Assembly: GCA_034086705.1 (NCBI GenBank)
Contig: JAXDZV010000030.1
Coordinates: 106,879-170,878, forward strand
Reading direction: 5' to 3'
Length of the DNA stretch: 64,000 nucleotides
DNA from: UMGS1225 sp034086705
Lineage (GTDB): Bacteria; Bacillota; Clostridia; Oscillospirales; CAG-272
This document shows positions 1-9,377 of this stretch, in pieces. Position 1 is the first letter of the stretch, and every line of letters starts with the position of its first letter. Both the position numbers and the translations under genes were made by a program. Below the pieces are notes generated by a model. That model worked only from the letters and a program-made list of their open reading frames with translations, made no database searches and was not told the DNA's origin.

Positions 1-2222
1 ACTGTATCCTGCACTGTGTATGTCATTCCGTTGCAAAGGAAGCGAATTTCTCCGTCCCCGGCGAGTCGTTTCACCGTCAGCGTTTCGTGATCGACAAAGA
101 GCTCCATTTTTTGTCCGCCAAAGATAATCTTCGTGCGGGCAGAACGCCATGCATCCGGCAAATTCGGTTGGATGCGCAAAGAGGTGCCATACAACCGTAC
201 CCCCATGAAGCCAAGCACGGCACATTGCCATAAACCACCTGCCGCCGCAGTATGAATACCGTCATCACAGTTTCTGCCGGATCCAAGATCTTCCTGCGAT
301 GCTTCACGGAATAACCGATATGCACATTCCTTTTCTCCGACATCCGCCGAAAGGACACTGTAGGAAGAACGACTTAGAGAGGAACCATGCACGCACAGCG
401 GCTCATAAAAATGGTAGTTCTTTACCTTTACCTCTTTGGAAAACAAATCCTCAAAGAGCAAAAACAAAACCATCACATCCGCCTGCTTGGACATGCCTAA
501 ATGCGGTTCGGTCTTTCGGCGCTCAAGTACCTTTTCCGCATCAGCAAGATAAGTATCATCCTGCGGAACAATTCCATCTGCGTTTTCACGCGGCAAATAC
601 AGCTTGTCACGTACCTGAGCAAACCGCTCACGCATGCCCTGGGCATCGCTGCGCGCTAAAACCTGCTGCAGCTTCTCCGGATCACTTGCAGCAAGCTCAT
701 CGTAATACCGGACAGCATAATCCAAGTTCAAATGCGCAATATAGTTGGTAAACGCATTGTTATCAATATGCTCGCGCATTTCGTCAGGTCCGATGGTGTC
801 AAGAATTTCATAGCGGTCCTTCTCTGCATGATAACTCACACGCGTTGTCCAATATTTTGCTGTAGAGAAAATGATTTCATAGCCATACTGGTCTAAATAA
901 CTATGATCTCCCGTTACAGCGGTATAATAGAAAATTGCCTGCACCACATCCCCTGTGATATGATGTTCAAAACGACCGGTCTGTGCAAAAGACGGGCAAC
1001 ATTCTACATCCGTCATCCACGCAGCTTCCCAAGGATACATCGCGCCTTCATAGCCGCATTCTTTCGCCTTTGCTCTTGCACCTTCTAATCCGTAATACCG
1101 GTATTCCAGCAACTTACGCGCTGTTTGCGGTTCGGTGAATATGAAATACGGCAGCATATACACCTCTGTGTCCCAAAAAACATGGTTGTTATAGCCATGT
1201 CCCTGCAAACCGCGCGCCCCGATGTTCATACGTGAATCATGGCGCGGCGCAGTAATGGTCAGATTGTAAATAGCATATCGCAGCGCCTGCTGCTCATACT
1301 CCCAATCTGCATCGATTTGCACATCTTTCTCTTGCCAAACCTTTTCCCAAGCGGCAGCGCTCTCACGATACAATGTTTCAAAACTTGGTGCGTTTTCAAC
1401 TTCCTGCGTCGTCTTAGCTACGATCTGTGCAGTGGAAAGAGACTGATTCTCCAAATCACGTGAAGTATGAATTGAACACAGTTTCTCAAAGACAAGTGTC
1501 TCACCTGCAGGCAAAGTGAAGGAAAAGTCCTCAAAAATACCGTTTTTCTCTTCTGCAACACCAATGCGCCGCAACTCCCGGCTCCCCAGGCTGACACGCG
1601 CATCCGTTGCCAGAGAGAAGGTTATACCACTTTCATCCGTTACACAAGTATATCCCACAGAACTTTCCGCACTGCGTGCCGTCATCTCCATGTAGCATTC
1701 CGGCTCTGTGTTAATGATACCGGAACGTATCTTCAGCTGAACATCCCGATCCGCGCTGACTGTGCAACGTACCGCCATCATATGCAACCGCTCCAGCGGC
1801 ACGATGCGCTCAAATCGGAAAGAAATTTGTTTTCCACTCTCGGTATGCCATAAAAATGAACGCGTCAGCTTGGCATCCCGCAAATCAAAGCACTTGCAGA
1901 AATTTTCATACTTATCTGTGTGCTCTCCCTGTGCCACGGGCATCGGGCGCACTTCTTCGCCGTCTGCGGTAAAAACGGTGTTAGTAAAGTCCGGTGCGTT
2001 TTGAATCCATGTGACCTCTCTGTCGTGCAAATTGAACATACCGGCAACCAGCATTAGCCGGTCAGACAGCCCCGGGATATACTCGTCCTCACAAGAACGA
2101 ACACACATGTACCCATTTCCTAAGGTCATATTGACCTCGTTTTTACGCAGCTCTTCCTTCGTGAAATAATCATTTCCGAACATCCAAGTCCGCTGCGCAC
2201 CTTCTCCGAATTCCCAAATCAT
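1..2222 (-). CDS. GH65 glycoside phosphorylase/hydrolase, 3' end outside window
   Basis: I translated 740 codons from an ATG at 2222 to the left edge without a stop; the C-terminal end is missing. GH65 enzymes (maltose, kojibiose, trehalose, nigerose phosphorylases and relatives) split alpha-glucosides with phosphate in the cytoplasm. Visible family blocks are the N-terminal TLGNGYM, NNHVFWDTEVYMLPYF, YEGAMYPWE, and GPDEMREHIDNNAFTN, whose Glu (about residue 481) is the expected general acid. A Shine-Dalgarno AGGGAG lies 8 nt before the ATG and a strong promoter at 2270-2298. The usual GH65 length is about 750-790 aa, so little is lost. The exact substrate cannot be read from the sequence. 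No signal peptide. Confidence 0.93.
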   Translation of the reverse strand, partial: MIWEFGEGAQRTWMFGNDYFTKEELRKNEVNMTLGNGYMCVRSCEDEYIPGLSDRLMLVAGMFNLHDREVTWIQNAPDFTNTVFTADGEEVRPMPVAQGEHTDKYENFCKCFDLRDAKLTRSFLWHTESGKQISFRFERIVPLERLHMMAVRCTVSADRDVQLKIRSGIINTEPECYMEMTARSAESSVGYTCVTDESGITFSLATDARVSLGSRELRRIGVAEEKNGIFEDFSFTLPAGETLVFEKLCSIHTSRDLENQSLSTAQIVAKTTQEVENAPSFETLYRESAAAWEKVWQEKDVQIDADWEYEQQALRYAIYNLTITAPRHDSRMNIGARGLQGHGYNNHVFWDTEVYMLPYFIFTEPQTARKLLEYRYYGLEGARAKAKECGYEGAMYPWEAAWMTDVECCPSFAQTGRFEHHITGDVVQAIFYYTAVTGDHSYLDQYGYEIIFSTAKYWTTRVSYHAEKDRYEILDTIGPDEMREHIDNNAFTNYIAHLNLDYAVRYYDELAASDPEKLQQVLARSDAQGMRERFAQVRDKLYLPRENADGIVPQDDTYLADAEKVLERRKTEPHLGMSKQADVMVLFLLFEDLFSKEVKVKNYHFYEPLCVHGSSLSRSSYSVLSADVGEKECAYRLFREASQEDLGSGRNCDDGIHTAAAGGLWQCAVLGFMGVRLYGTSLRIQPNLPDAWRSARTKIIFGGQKMELFVDHETLTVKRLAGDGEIRFLCNGMTYTVQDT

Positions 2223-2269
2223 TTTGCGATCTCCCTTCAGGAATATATTCAGCAAAATTAACCTTACAT

Positions 2270-2298
2270 ATTATACTGTATCCTTTGCCATTCGTCAA
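2270..2298 (-). promoter_or_regulatory. SigA-type promoter of the GH65 gene
   Basis: On the minus strand TTGACG, 17 nt, TATAAT; start of transcription would be about 40 nt upstream of the GH65 ATG. Confidence 0.75.
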
Positions 2299-2340
2299 CC
2301 CCATTTTCTCCTTCAGTGGGGAGAGTACTGCAAAAAATCC

Positions 2341-2369
2341 TTGCAAAAGCGGCTTTAGTGTGATAGAAT
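2341..2369 (+). promoter_or_regulatory. SigA-type promoter of the radical SAM operon
   Basis: TTGCAA, 17 nt, TAGAAT, 53 nt before the ATG at 2423. It is divergent from the GH65 promoter. Confidence 0.6.
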
Positions 2370-2422
2370 GATGCCATAATCACGATGCTGAAAGGCTGCT
2401 CCATTTGTGAGCAAAATCATAC

Positions 2423-4279
2423 ATGATGAAAAAAGAACAGCTATTGCGCCTGGTGCAAAAGCCAGGCAGATATACCGGTGGGGAATTTGGACAAACCGTC
2501 AAAAACAAAGCTGATGTGGCATGCCGCATTGCGTTCTGCTTTCCGGATACTTATGAGATTGGTATGTCCAATCTGGGCGTGCGTATTCTGTACAGTGCGC
2601 TCAATACACAACCGGATGTTTGGTGTGAACGTGCATACGCCCCTTGGACGGATATGGAATCGCTGATGCGGCAGCACCATGTGCCCTTATGGGCACATGA
2701 AAGCGGAGATCCGCTGCGCCAATTTGACTTTGTTGCGTTTACTCTACAATATGAGCTATGCTATACAAATGTACTGAACATGTTGGAGCTGGCAGGTATT
2801 CCGTTGCGTGCCGAAGATCGAGATGAAAATGACCCCATTATCCTCGGCGGCGGGCCATGTGCGTATAACCCGGAACCCGTTGCAGACTTTTTTGACATCT
2901 TCTCCATTGGAGAGGGTGAACAGGCCCTGGTGGAATTGGCGCGGCTTTATATCTCTATGCGGCAAACGGGCACATATTCCAAGAGAAACTTTTTGCGCCG
3001 CGCCGCGCAGTTGGATGGCTTTTATGTTCCCAGCTTATATACCGTCAGCTATCATCCAGACGGAACCATTGCCGCCTTTACGCCAAAATACGACGATGTG
3101 CCGCATACCATCCGCAAACGGATCGTTACAAATATGGACCAAGCACATTTTCCGCAAAGTTATGTCATGCCGTATATTGAGACGGTACATGACCGTATCA
3201 TGCTGGAAGTTGCCCGCGGGTGTCCGCGCGGGTGCCGCTTTTGCCAGGCTGGTATGATTTTTCGTCCCGTTCGCGAAAAATCGCCTCAAGTTCTCTGCGA
3301 TCAAGCAATCTGTCAATTTCAACATACCGGCTTTGATGAAATATCTCTTTCTTCTCTATCGATCAGCGATTACTCACAGCTAACTGTATTAACCGACGCT
3401 CTACTCGATTGGACGAATGACCGAAAAGTCAGTCTTTCATTACCCTCTTTGCGCGCAGATAGCTTTACGGATGAACTGATGCACAAGGTCAGCAGTGTGC
3501 GAACCTCCACACTGACCTTTGCACCGGAAGCCGGTACACAGCGGCTACGTGACGTTATCAACAAAAATGTAACCGAACAGGAAATATTAGATGCCTGTGC
3601 CATTGCCTTCCGTGGCGGTAAAACACAGGTGAAACTGTATTTTATGATTGGACACCCGACAGAACGTGATGAGGATCTTGCCGGTATCGCCTCGTTGTGT
3701 CAGGCAGTAATTTCTTCCTTTTACCGTTTACCTGATCGGCCGAAAGGACGTGGGCCGAGCGTGACCATGAGTGTTGCTTCATTTATTCCCAAGCCCTTTA
3801 CCCCCTTTCAATGGGAACCGCAGGATACGCTGCAAACGACCTTGGAAAAGCAACAACAAATCGGTACAATGCTCACTGACCGCCGTATTCGCTATCATTA
3901 TCACGATGCAAAAGTCAGTCGTTTGGAGGCTGTTTTCGCTCGTGGCGATAGGCAGCTGGCAAAGGCGCTCTTAGAAGCACGACGACGCGGTGTCTGTTTT
4001 GACAGTTGGACGGAACATTTTGACTACGACCGTTGGTGCGATATTTTCGACACAGTTGGATTGTCGATGGATTTTTATACAACACGCGGCTTTGCGGAGG
4101 ATGAAATTTTGCCTTGGGATATGATTGATATTGGGGTCAGCAAATCGTTTTTACTACGCGAAAAACACCGTGCATATGCGGGAAAAACCACGCCCAACTG
4201 CATGGAGCAATGCAGCGGCTGCGGGGCGGATTGTCTGGGAGGTGAGAAAACATGGTGCAAGGGCAAACTGAAACGGTAA
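2423..4279 (+). CDS. B12-binding-domain radical SAM protein (TIGR03960-like)
   Basis: 618 aa. The N-terminal part (about 1-240) resembles the degenerate cobalamin-binding region of this family (PDTYEIGMSNLG, LQYELCYTNVLNML, GGGPCAYNPEPVADFFD). The radical SAM core follows with the iron-sulfur motif CPRGCRFC at residues 267-274. A Cys-rich tail (NCMEQCSGCGADC) ends the protein. The family is of unknown chemistry and is nearly always paired with a DUF2344 protein, which here follows with a 28-bp overlap. No good Shine-Dalgarno is visible before the first ATG; the second ATG (2426) is an equal alternative. In many Clostridia the pair leads into rng-rplU-rpmA; here it ends at a terminator. Confidence 0.9.
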   Translation: MMKKEQLLRLVQKPGRYTGGEFGQTVKNKADVACRIAFCFPDTYEIGMSNLGVRILYSALNTQPDVWCERAYAPWTDMESLMRQHHVPLWAHESGDPLRQFDFVAFTLQYELCYTNVLNMLELAGIPLRAEDRDENDPIILGGGPCAYNPEPVADFFDIFSIGEGEQALVELARLYISMRQTGTYSKRNFLRRAAQLDGFYVPSLYTVSYHPDGTIAAFTPKYDDVPHTIRKRIVTNMDQAHFPQSYVMPYIETVHDRIMLEVARGCPRGCRFCQAGMIFRPVREKSPQVLCDQAICQFQHTGFDEISLSSLSISDYSQLTVLTDALLDWTNDRKVSLSLPSLRADSFTDELMHKVSSVRTSTLTFAPEAGTQRLRDVINKNVTEQEILDACAIAFRGGKTQVKLYFMIGHPTERDEDLAGIASLCQAVISSFYRLPDRPKGRGPSVTMSVASFIPKPFTPFQWEPQDTLQTTLEKQQQIGTMLTDRRIRYHYHDAKVSRLEAVFARGDRQLAKALLEARRRGVCFDSWTEHFDYDRWCDIFDTVGLSMDFYTTRGFAEDEILPWDMIDIGVSKSFLLREKHRAYAGKTTPNCMEQCSGCGADCLGGEKTWCKGKLKR

Positions 4280-4959
4280 ACGGCACTGCTGCAACACTGC
4301 GTTTCCGCCTGCGCAAGACAGGCATGCTGCGTTTTATTTCCCATTTAGATTTTTTGCGCACCATGGAACACGCAGTTGTGCGAGCCGGACTGCCCGTGCG
4401 ATATTCTGAGGGGTTCAATCCGCATGTAAAGCTCTCCTTCGGTATGCCGCTCTCTGTCGGTGCAGAAAGCGTTGCTGAGTACATGGATGTTCAGCTTCTA
4501 CGCCCAATGGACACTGCACAGGCTATGGCATGTATGAATGCACAATTGCCGGACGGGCTGCAAATTCTTGCAGCCGCACCGCCGGTGCACCGTTTTTCAG
4601 AAATATCCTGTGCAGAATACCTACTCCGGCTTTCTTATCCGGGGGCCAATGCGGCAGATGCAGCACGCATACAAACTCTGTGGAGCGGCCCGCTAACCGT
4701 GCTAAAACGCACAAAAAAAGGAGAAATGCAAGTTGACATTTCTCCTCTGATCCGTAAGGTACATCTTGTTGCAAGGCAAGAAGCGTTGGAAGCCACTGTG
4801 CTCCTGAGCGCAGCAAGTGACTCTTATCTCAATCCGGAATATTTGCTGCGTGCAGCTACGCAGGCACTTTCTATCCCAATGGAGGATCCGACACAAACGG
4901 ACATATACGTGCTGCGACGTGCTGTGTTTTTGGCAGACGGTGTCACACCGTTTTCTTGA
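4252..4959 (+). CDS. DUF2344 / TIGR03936 radical SAM-associated protein
   Basis: 235 aa, overlapping the radical SAM gene by 28 bp in another frame, with a strong ribosome site (GGGAGGTGAG) inside the end of that gene, so translation is probably coupled. Family marks are the N-terminal RFRLRKTGMLRFISHLDFL and RYSEGFNPHVKLSFGMPL. In some species the domain is fused to the radical SAM protein, which supports a working complex. Its biochemical role is unknown. Confidence 0.9.
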   Translation: MVQGQTETVNGTAATLRFRLRKTGMLRFISHLDFLRTMEHAVVRAGLPVRYSEGFNPHVKLSFGMPLSVGAESVAEYMDVQLLRPMDTAQAMACMNAQLPDGLQILAAAPPVHRFSEISCAEYLLRLSYPGANAADAARIQTLWSGPLTVLKRTKKGEMQVDISPLIRKVHLVARQEALEATVLLSAASDSYLNPEYLLRAATQALSIPMEDPTQTDIYVLRRAVFLADGVTPFS

Positions 4960-5056
4960 TTTTTGTGAGTGCCCTTTTTCGTTGCCCGCCTGTAGTTGTT
5001 TACATATGCCGCAGCGCATAATCGCTGCAAGCATAGCGGCATATAGAATGATTTCA

Positions 5057-5103
5057 AAAGCCCGGCTTTCCCATGTACCGTATCGTTGGGAAAGCCGGGT
5101 TTT
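5057..5103. terminator. Bidirectional intrinsic terminator
   Basis: A perfect 13-bp stem (5061-5073 with 5087-5099) with a 13-nt loop, flanked by A4 on the left and T4 on the right. It sits between the converging DUF2344 and SLH-GH16 genes and can serve both. Confidence 0.8.
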
Positions 5104-5172
5104 CCATTGCGGCTATACAAACAAAGCACGAAAATTCATCATGCAAGTGCATCCGCCTCTTACTGGGGCTTT

Positions 5173-6864
5173 TTATTCACCGATAGCCTGCGCATAATAT
5201 GCAGGCGTTGGATTACCGTGATAATTCGGCGCATATTCATCAAGATACTCGCGGAACTGATAAACATGCACATAGTCAATTACAAAAGTACTCTTGCCTT
5301 CTTCATCAAAATCCTCCCGGATACATTCCCCGTTATACTGCTTTTCGTTGGTTGTGTTCCAATAATACAAATTCAGCCGCAGCACTGCCTCCATATCGCT
5401 CAAAACAGCCCGCTCAAAATTCCCCATATAATTGCCGTCATAGTACACGGCGTATCCATCTTTGTCCCATAAAAACCCAATTGTATGATAAGCACCGTCA
5501 AACAGGCTCCAATCTGGCAGATAGGTGCCTGCATTCGTCTTCACGCCTTCATTTTCCCGCTCTACCAATGCATATTGATGCGCAAATCTTCCCTGGTCTC
5601 CATCAGTATTCCAATGGTTCCAGTGCAATGTTGTAGTCAGCTTATCCGTCTTTGCTCCGATTCCCTGTGGGCTGCGGGTAGTTTCAAAAATATCCATTTC
5701 CACAAAGTTTTCATAGGGATCGCTTGTAGGTGGATTATTATAATCCACACCGGGGCCTTCCCAGGTGGGATACGGCTGTGCGCCGCCATTGGTGGTCAGC
5801 CACCATGCGGAACAAATAGCACGCGCCTGCGCAGGCTTAAAGCGAATTTCATAATATCCAAACGCTTGTGAAAATTGCGTTGGCAAATCATGGCCGGAAA
5901 TCAGGCCGCAAATACCGTTATCATCCGTATTATGATCTGCGGGATAGTATGCCGTCATATACAGCGCTCCGTCTTCGGTATACATTCTTTCGCTGGAATA
6001 ATTGATATCTACATCCTGCCCCTTCGCCGGATTGTATACCGTTACAGATGCATCTTTGGCCGGCAAAAATGGTGCATCTGAACTGTCGGCTGGCAGCCAA
6101 AAGTTGTGATTCCACCCATCTTTCCCCGCTCCGTCAAAATCCTCCAACATCGTCGGCACTAAATCTATGTCCCCCAAAAAACATTGGTAGGTTCTGCCGT
6201 AATATCTGTAAAAACGTTGAATTAGGGCAGCTGCTTCCGCGCGGGTGGAAGCACCTGCAGGATCAAATTTGCCACCGCTCTTGCCGTACAACAGTTCTGC
6301 GCCGACAACTGCCGCTACAGCCTCTTTTGCCCACGGTGCAATGCTGTCTCGGTCAACAAATTGGTCCAAAATAGATAAATCCACCGGCAACTCTATACCA
6401 AAGTAGTTCTCTATCAGACTGCGGTACAGCACAGCCATCTGCTGCCGTGTGATATTCTCCATCGGGGCAAAACGACCGCCTCCCATTCCGCTGACAATGC
6501 CGTTTTCATAGGCAAAGGAAACAGCATCACAGAACCAGCTGCTTTGCTTTACATCCGTAAAAGGCGCAATAGCGTCGTATGCAACATTTCTGCCGAGCCC
6601 TTTAGAAAGAAAATTGTAGCAAATTTGTGTAAACATAGCACGGTTCAATGTTGTCTGCGGTTCAAACTTGGTAGGGTCTCCGTTGTTCTTCATTATACCG
6701 CTGCGCACCGCCCATTCCACATCATCATAATACCATGCTTTTTTGGGTATGTCCGTAAAACGATCCATCGCCACCGTATTCGGCGCGGAAGACCAAGCTG
6801 CACATGGTAAAATTACGGCTGCCAGCAGCGCAAACAAAAGTGCAGTTGCAATACTTTTTTTCAT
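5173..6864 (-). CDS. Secreted SLH-domain GH16 glucanase-like protein
   Basis: 563 aa from the ATG at 6864, chosen because AGGGAG lies 8 nt upstream and a signal peptide (MKKSIATALLFALLAAVILP, cleavage near residue 25) starts there. Three S-layer homology repeats follow (about 35-87, 100-152, 168-220), which bind secondary cell-wall polymer and hold the enzyme on the cell surface. The GH16 domain covers about 235-550 with the catalytic motif EMDIFE (nucleophile E389, D391, acid/base E394). GH16 enzymes cut beta-1,3 or beta-1,3/1,4-glucans and some galactans; the substrate is not decided here. SLH at the N-terminus before the catalytic domain is a usual arrangement in Clostridia. Confidence 0.9.
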   Translation of the reverse strand: MKKSIATALLFALLAAVILPCAAWSSAPNTVAMDRFTDIPKKAWYYDDVEWAVRSGIMKNNGDPTKFEPQTTLNRAMFTQICYNFLSKGLGRNVAYDAIAPFTDVKQSSWFCDAVSFAYENGIVSGMGGGRFAPMENITRQQMAVLYRSLIENYFGIELPVDLSILDQFVDRDSIAPWAKEAVAAVVGAELLYGKSGGKFDPAGASTRAEAAALIQRFYRYYGRTYQCFLGDIDLVPTMLEDFDGAGKDGWNHNFWLPADSSDAPFLPAKDASVTVYNPAKGQDVDINYSSERMYTEDGALYMTAYYPADHNTDDNGICGLISGHDLPTQFSQAFGYYEIRFKPAQARAICSAWWLTTNGGAQPYPTWEGPGVDYNNPPTSDPYENFVEMDIFETTRSPQGIGAKTDKLTTTLHWNHWNTDGDQGRFAHQYALVERENEGVKTNAGTYLPDWSLFDGAYHTIGFLWDKDGYAVYYDGNYMGNFERAVLSDMEAVLRLNLYYWNTTNEKQYNGECIREDFDEEGKSTFVIDYVHVYQFREYLDEYAPNYHGNPTPAYYAQAIGE

Positions 6865-7165
6865 GTTAATCTCCCTTCCGGTCGCTGAAGCGTCCACACA
6901 AATAGAAATGAAAGAGTGGCGAACAACCGCAATTTTGGTTGTATCATGGTTTTGCGGAGAAAGACACCCTACAGGAGAAGTCATAGATGTACTCTTTCTG
7001 AAAACAGCACATGAATCCGTCTTCATACTCTTAGCTTCTTGCAGGGTGCTTTCAGATATCGATCGAACGGTCCGGCTCATCGTATTTTTCACGCCATTCT
7101 CCTTGCATGACAGAAGCACTCTTCCATCAGCAGCACTACATCCGCCGCCAAAAACCACTTGCTCC
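6865..7165 (-). promoter_or_regulatory. Long 5' leader of the SLH-GH16 gene
   Basis: About 300 nt between the predicted transcription start (promoter 7172-7200) and the ATG at 6864. The GH16 frame stays open through the whole leader back to 7158, but the stretch encodes no recognisable domain and the true start has its own ribosome site and signal peptide. I recognise no known riboswitch class here. The length suggests cis regulation or mRNA stabilisation. Confidence 0.45.
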
Positions 7166-7171
7166 GGTCAC

Positions 7172-7200
7172 ATTATAACATGCAGGATTTGGTTTGTCAA
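7172..7200 (-). promoter_or_regulatory. Promoter of the SLH-GH16 gene
   Basis: Minus strand: TTGACA, 17 nt, TATAAT, a near-consensus SigA promoter about 300 nt upstream of the start codon. Confidence 0.75.
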
Positions 7201-7217
7201 CAATGCGCCCTTTTTTC

Positions 7218-7246
7218 TTGCATTTCCCAAGAAAATGTGTTAAAAT
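7218..7246 (+). promoter_or_regulatory. Promoter of the 7275 alpha/beta hydrolase
   Basis: TTGCAT, 17 nt, TAAAAT. It rules out a start upstream of about 7253 and supports the ATG at 7275. Confidence 0.65.
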
Positions 7247-7274
7247 GCCCAAAACAAACAGTGTGAGGCTCTAT

Positions 7275-8018
7275 ATGCAAAACAAACTACCACAACCAAA
7301 CGACACTTTTTATGATTTTCCCATGTATGCCTTCCCCTTTGAACAAACCACCGCGCAACTCATTTTACCGCAGACTGCGGCAAACGGAAGATGGTTGTTT
7401 AAAACAGAATATCTCGGTGCATTCCCGGCAGCGGAGCTTGCTCTGTTGCAAGAGGGCTTTTGTGTAGCTCATGTAGACAATGAAAGCCGCTGGGGACGTC
7501 GGCAAGATACAGAACGGCAAATTCGATTTGCGTCCTATATAACGAACGCCTTTGGGCTTGCCCCGCAGTGTGGGCTTGTCGGAATGTCTTGCGGAGGTAT
7601 GCAGGCCATTCTACTCGCGGCGGCCGCACCGCAAGCGGTTAGCGCCATATATCTGGATGCACCTGTTGTAGACCTGTGCAGTTGTCCGATGGACTTTGCG
7701 CAGACACATCAGCGTGATCCGGAAATGATAGCGCAATGCCTGCAAGACCATGGAAAAACAGCAGCGCAAATGTTGAAATACCGCTCGCATCCATATGACT
7801 ATTTGAAACAGCTTGCCGCATACGCAATCCCCACCTTGCTGGTTGCAGCTGACAGCGACAGTGTCGTTCCTTTTTCGGAAAACGGCGTCTATCTGCAACA
7901 GGCATACCATGCCGCAGGTACCCCGCTCCAGATCATTCTGAAGCCGGGCGCGGATCATCATCCGCACGGCCTGCCGGATCCTACACCGATTATTTCTTTT
8001 TTGCGAGAATATGCATAA
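7275..8018 (+). CDS. Cytoplasmic alpha/beta hydrolase
   Basis: 247 aa from the ATG at 7275; more upstream in-frame starts lie before the promoter. The nucleophile elbow is GMSCGG with Ser105. A candidate acid is Asp195 in ADSDSVVPF, and a late His cluster (GADHHPHG, 226-232) supplies the catalytic His. No signal peptide or membrane segment. Single-gene unit with its own promoter and a terminator shared with tyrS. The family includes esterases, peptidases and haloperoxidase-like enzymes; the substrate is unknown. Confidence 0.8.
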   Translation: MQNKLPQPNDTFYDFPMYAFPFEQTTAQLILPQTAANGRWLFKTEYLGAFPAAELALLQEGFCVAHVDNESRWGRRQDTERQIRFASYITNAFGLAPQCGLVGMSCGGMQAILLAAAAPQAVSAIYLDAPVVDLCSCPMDFAQTHQRDPEMIAQCLQDHGKTAAQMLKYRSHPYDYLKQLAAYAIPTLLVAADSDSVVPFSENGVYLQQAYHAAGTPLQIILKPGADHHPHGLPDPTPIISFLREYA

Positions 8019-8060
8019 AAAAACAAGTAGCGCGGAAATAACCCCGCGCCGCTTGCTTTT
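8018..8060. terminator. Bidirectional terminator between hydrolase and tyrS
   Basis: Stem 8024-8035 with 8044-8055 (10 of 12 pairs), A-run to its left and T4 to its right, so it can end transcripts from both converging genes. Confidence 0.7.
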
Positions 8061-8078
8061 GCGCACAATGCGTGCAGT

Positions 8079-9293
8079 CTACTGCAACACAACTTTCTTG
8101 AAATTCTTCTTACCACGACGCAAAACAACACCCTCTTGCAGCGCCACGGATGAAAAAGACGCATGGATATCCGCAATTTTTTCTCCGTCCGCACTGACAC
8201 CCCCCTGTTCCACCGCACGCCGTGCCTCCGAACGCGATGCACAAAGGCCCGCGGCACAAAGCAACGTCAAAATATCTGCCTGATTATTTGTAAGAATGTC
8301 CGTGCCAATAAAAATTTGGGGAGCATCTGCACCGCCACTGAAAACGGAACGTGCTGCCGCACGTGCCTGCTCTGCCTGTGCCGTTCCATGTACCAAAGCA
8401 GTAAGCTCATATGCCAGAATTTCTTTTTTCTCATTGATACGGGTGTCCGGCCAATTTTCCATTTGTGCAATGTCCGAAAGCGGCAAAAACGTCAGCATGC
8501 GCAAGCATTTCATCACATCTGTATCTGCAACATTGCGCCAATACTGATAAAACTCAAACGGTGTGGTTTTTTTCGGGTCAAGCCATACCGCCCCCTTTTG
8601 CGTTTTGCCCATTTTTTTACCCTCTGAATTCAGCAGAAGCGTGATCGTCATCGCGTGTGCATCTTTGCCAAGCTTACGGCGTATGAGCTCCGTGCCGCCA
8701 AGCATATTGCTCCATTGATCGTCACCGCCAAATTGCAGATTACAGCCGTATTTTTCATACAGTTCCAGAAAATCATAGCTCTGCATCAGCATATAATTAA
8801 ATTCCAAGAAAGACAGCCCTTTTTCCAAACGCTGTTTATAGCATTCCGCACGTAGCATCTGATTCACAGAGAAACATGCTCCCACTTCGCGTAAAAAGGC
8901 AACATAATTCAGCTGCATCAGCCAGTCTGCGTTGTTCACAAGCAACGCTTTTCCTTCGGAAAAATCAATAAATCTGCTCATCTGTTCCCTAAAGCAGGCA
9001 ACGTTATGTGCAATGTTCTCAACCGTCAGCATAGAACGCATATCGGTCCGTCCGGAAGGATCTCCCACCATAGCGGTACCGCCGCCGAGCAAAGCAATCG
9101 GGCGGTTGCCCGCCATTTGTAGCCGCTTCATCAGGCAAAGTGCCATAAAATGTCCAACATGCAGACTGTCTGCCGTCGGGTCAAATCCGATATAAAACAC
9201 CGCACGCCCCGTATTGATCAATTCTGCAACTTTTTCTTCATTGGTAACTTGCGCAATCAAGCCGCGCGCTTTCAGCTCTTCGTATACTGTCAT
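8079..9293 (-). CDS. tyrS: Tyrosyl-tRNA synthetase
   Basis: 404 aa from the ATG at 9293, which follows AGGAAGG. It joins tyrosine to tRNA-Tyr in the cytoplasm using ATP. Class I signatures are HVGH (45-48) inside FDPTADSLHVGH and the KMSKS-type loop GKKMGKT. An S4 RNA-binding domain closes the protein (RSEARRAVEQGGV). Length fits the TyrRS family. Expression is under a T-box leader (9345-9588), so uncharged tRNA-Tyr should induce it. Confidence 0.97.
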   Translation of the reverse strand: MTVYEELKARGLIAQVTNEEKVAELINTGRAVFYIGFDPTADSLHVGHFMALCLMKRLQMAGNRPIALLGGGTAMVGDPSGRTDMRSMLTVENIAHNVACFREQMSRFIDFSEGKALLVNNADWLMQLNYVAFLREVGACFSVNQMLRAECYKQRLEKGLSFLEFNYMLMQSYDFLELYEKYGCNLQFGGDDQWSNMLGGTELIRRKLGKDAHAMTITLLLNSEGKKMGKTQKGAVWLDPKKTTPFEFYQYWRNVADTDVMKCLRMLTFLPLSDIAQMENWPDTRINEKKEILAYELTALVHGTAQAEQARAAARSVFSGGADAPQIFIGTDILTNNQADILTLLCAAGLCASRSEARRAVEQGGVSADGEKIADIHASFSSVALQEGVVLRRGKKNFKKVVLQ

Positions 9294-9344
9294 TGTTCCG
9301 TTCCTTCCTAACAAAACTTTTATTGAAGAATTTTTTCTCCCGAT

Positions 9345-9377
9345 AAAAAACGCCCTCTGCCACACGCAGAGGGCGTT
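9345..9377 (-). terminator. Attenuator hairpin of the tyrS T-box
   Basis: Perfect 12-bp stem with a 5-nt loop and six T residues on the minus strand, mutually exclusive with the T-box antiterminator. Confidence 0.85.

Noticed and set aside
6865..7158. 98-codon N-terminal extension of the SLH-GH16 protein
   Set aside because: The inner ATG at 6864 has a good ribosome site followed by a signal peptide; the extension has no ribosome site and no domain.
6865..7165. Cyclic di-GMP riboswitch in the glucanase leader
   Set aside because: The conserved motifs of the known classes could not be found by eye.
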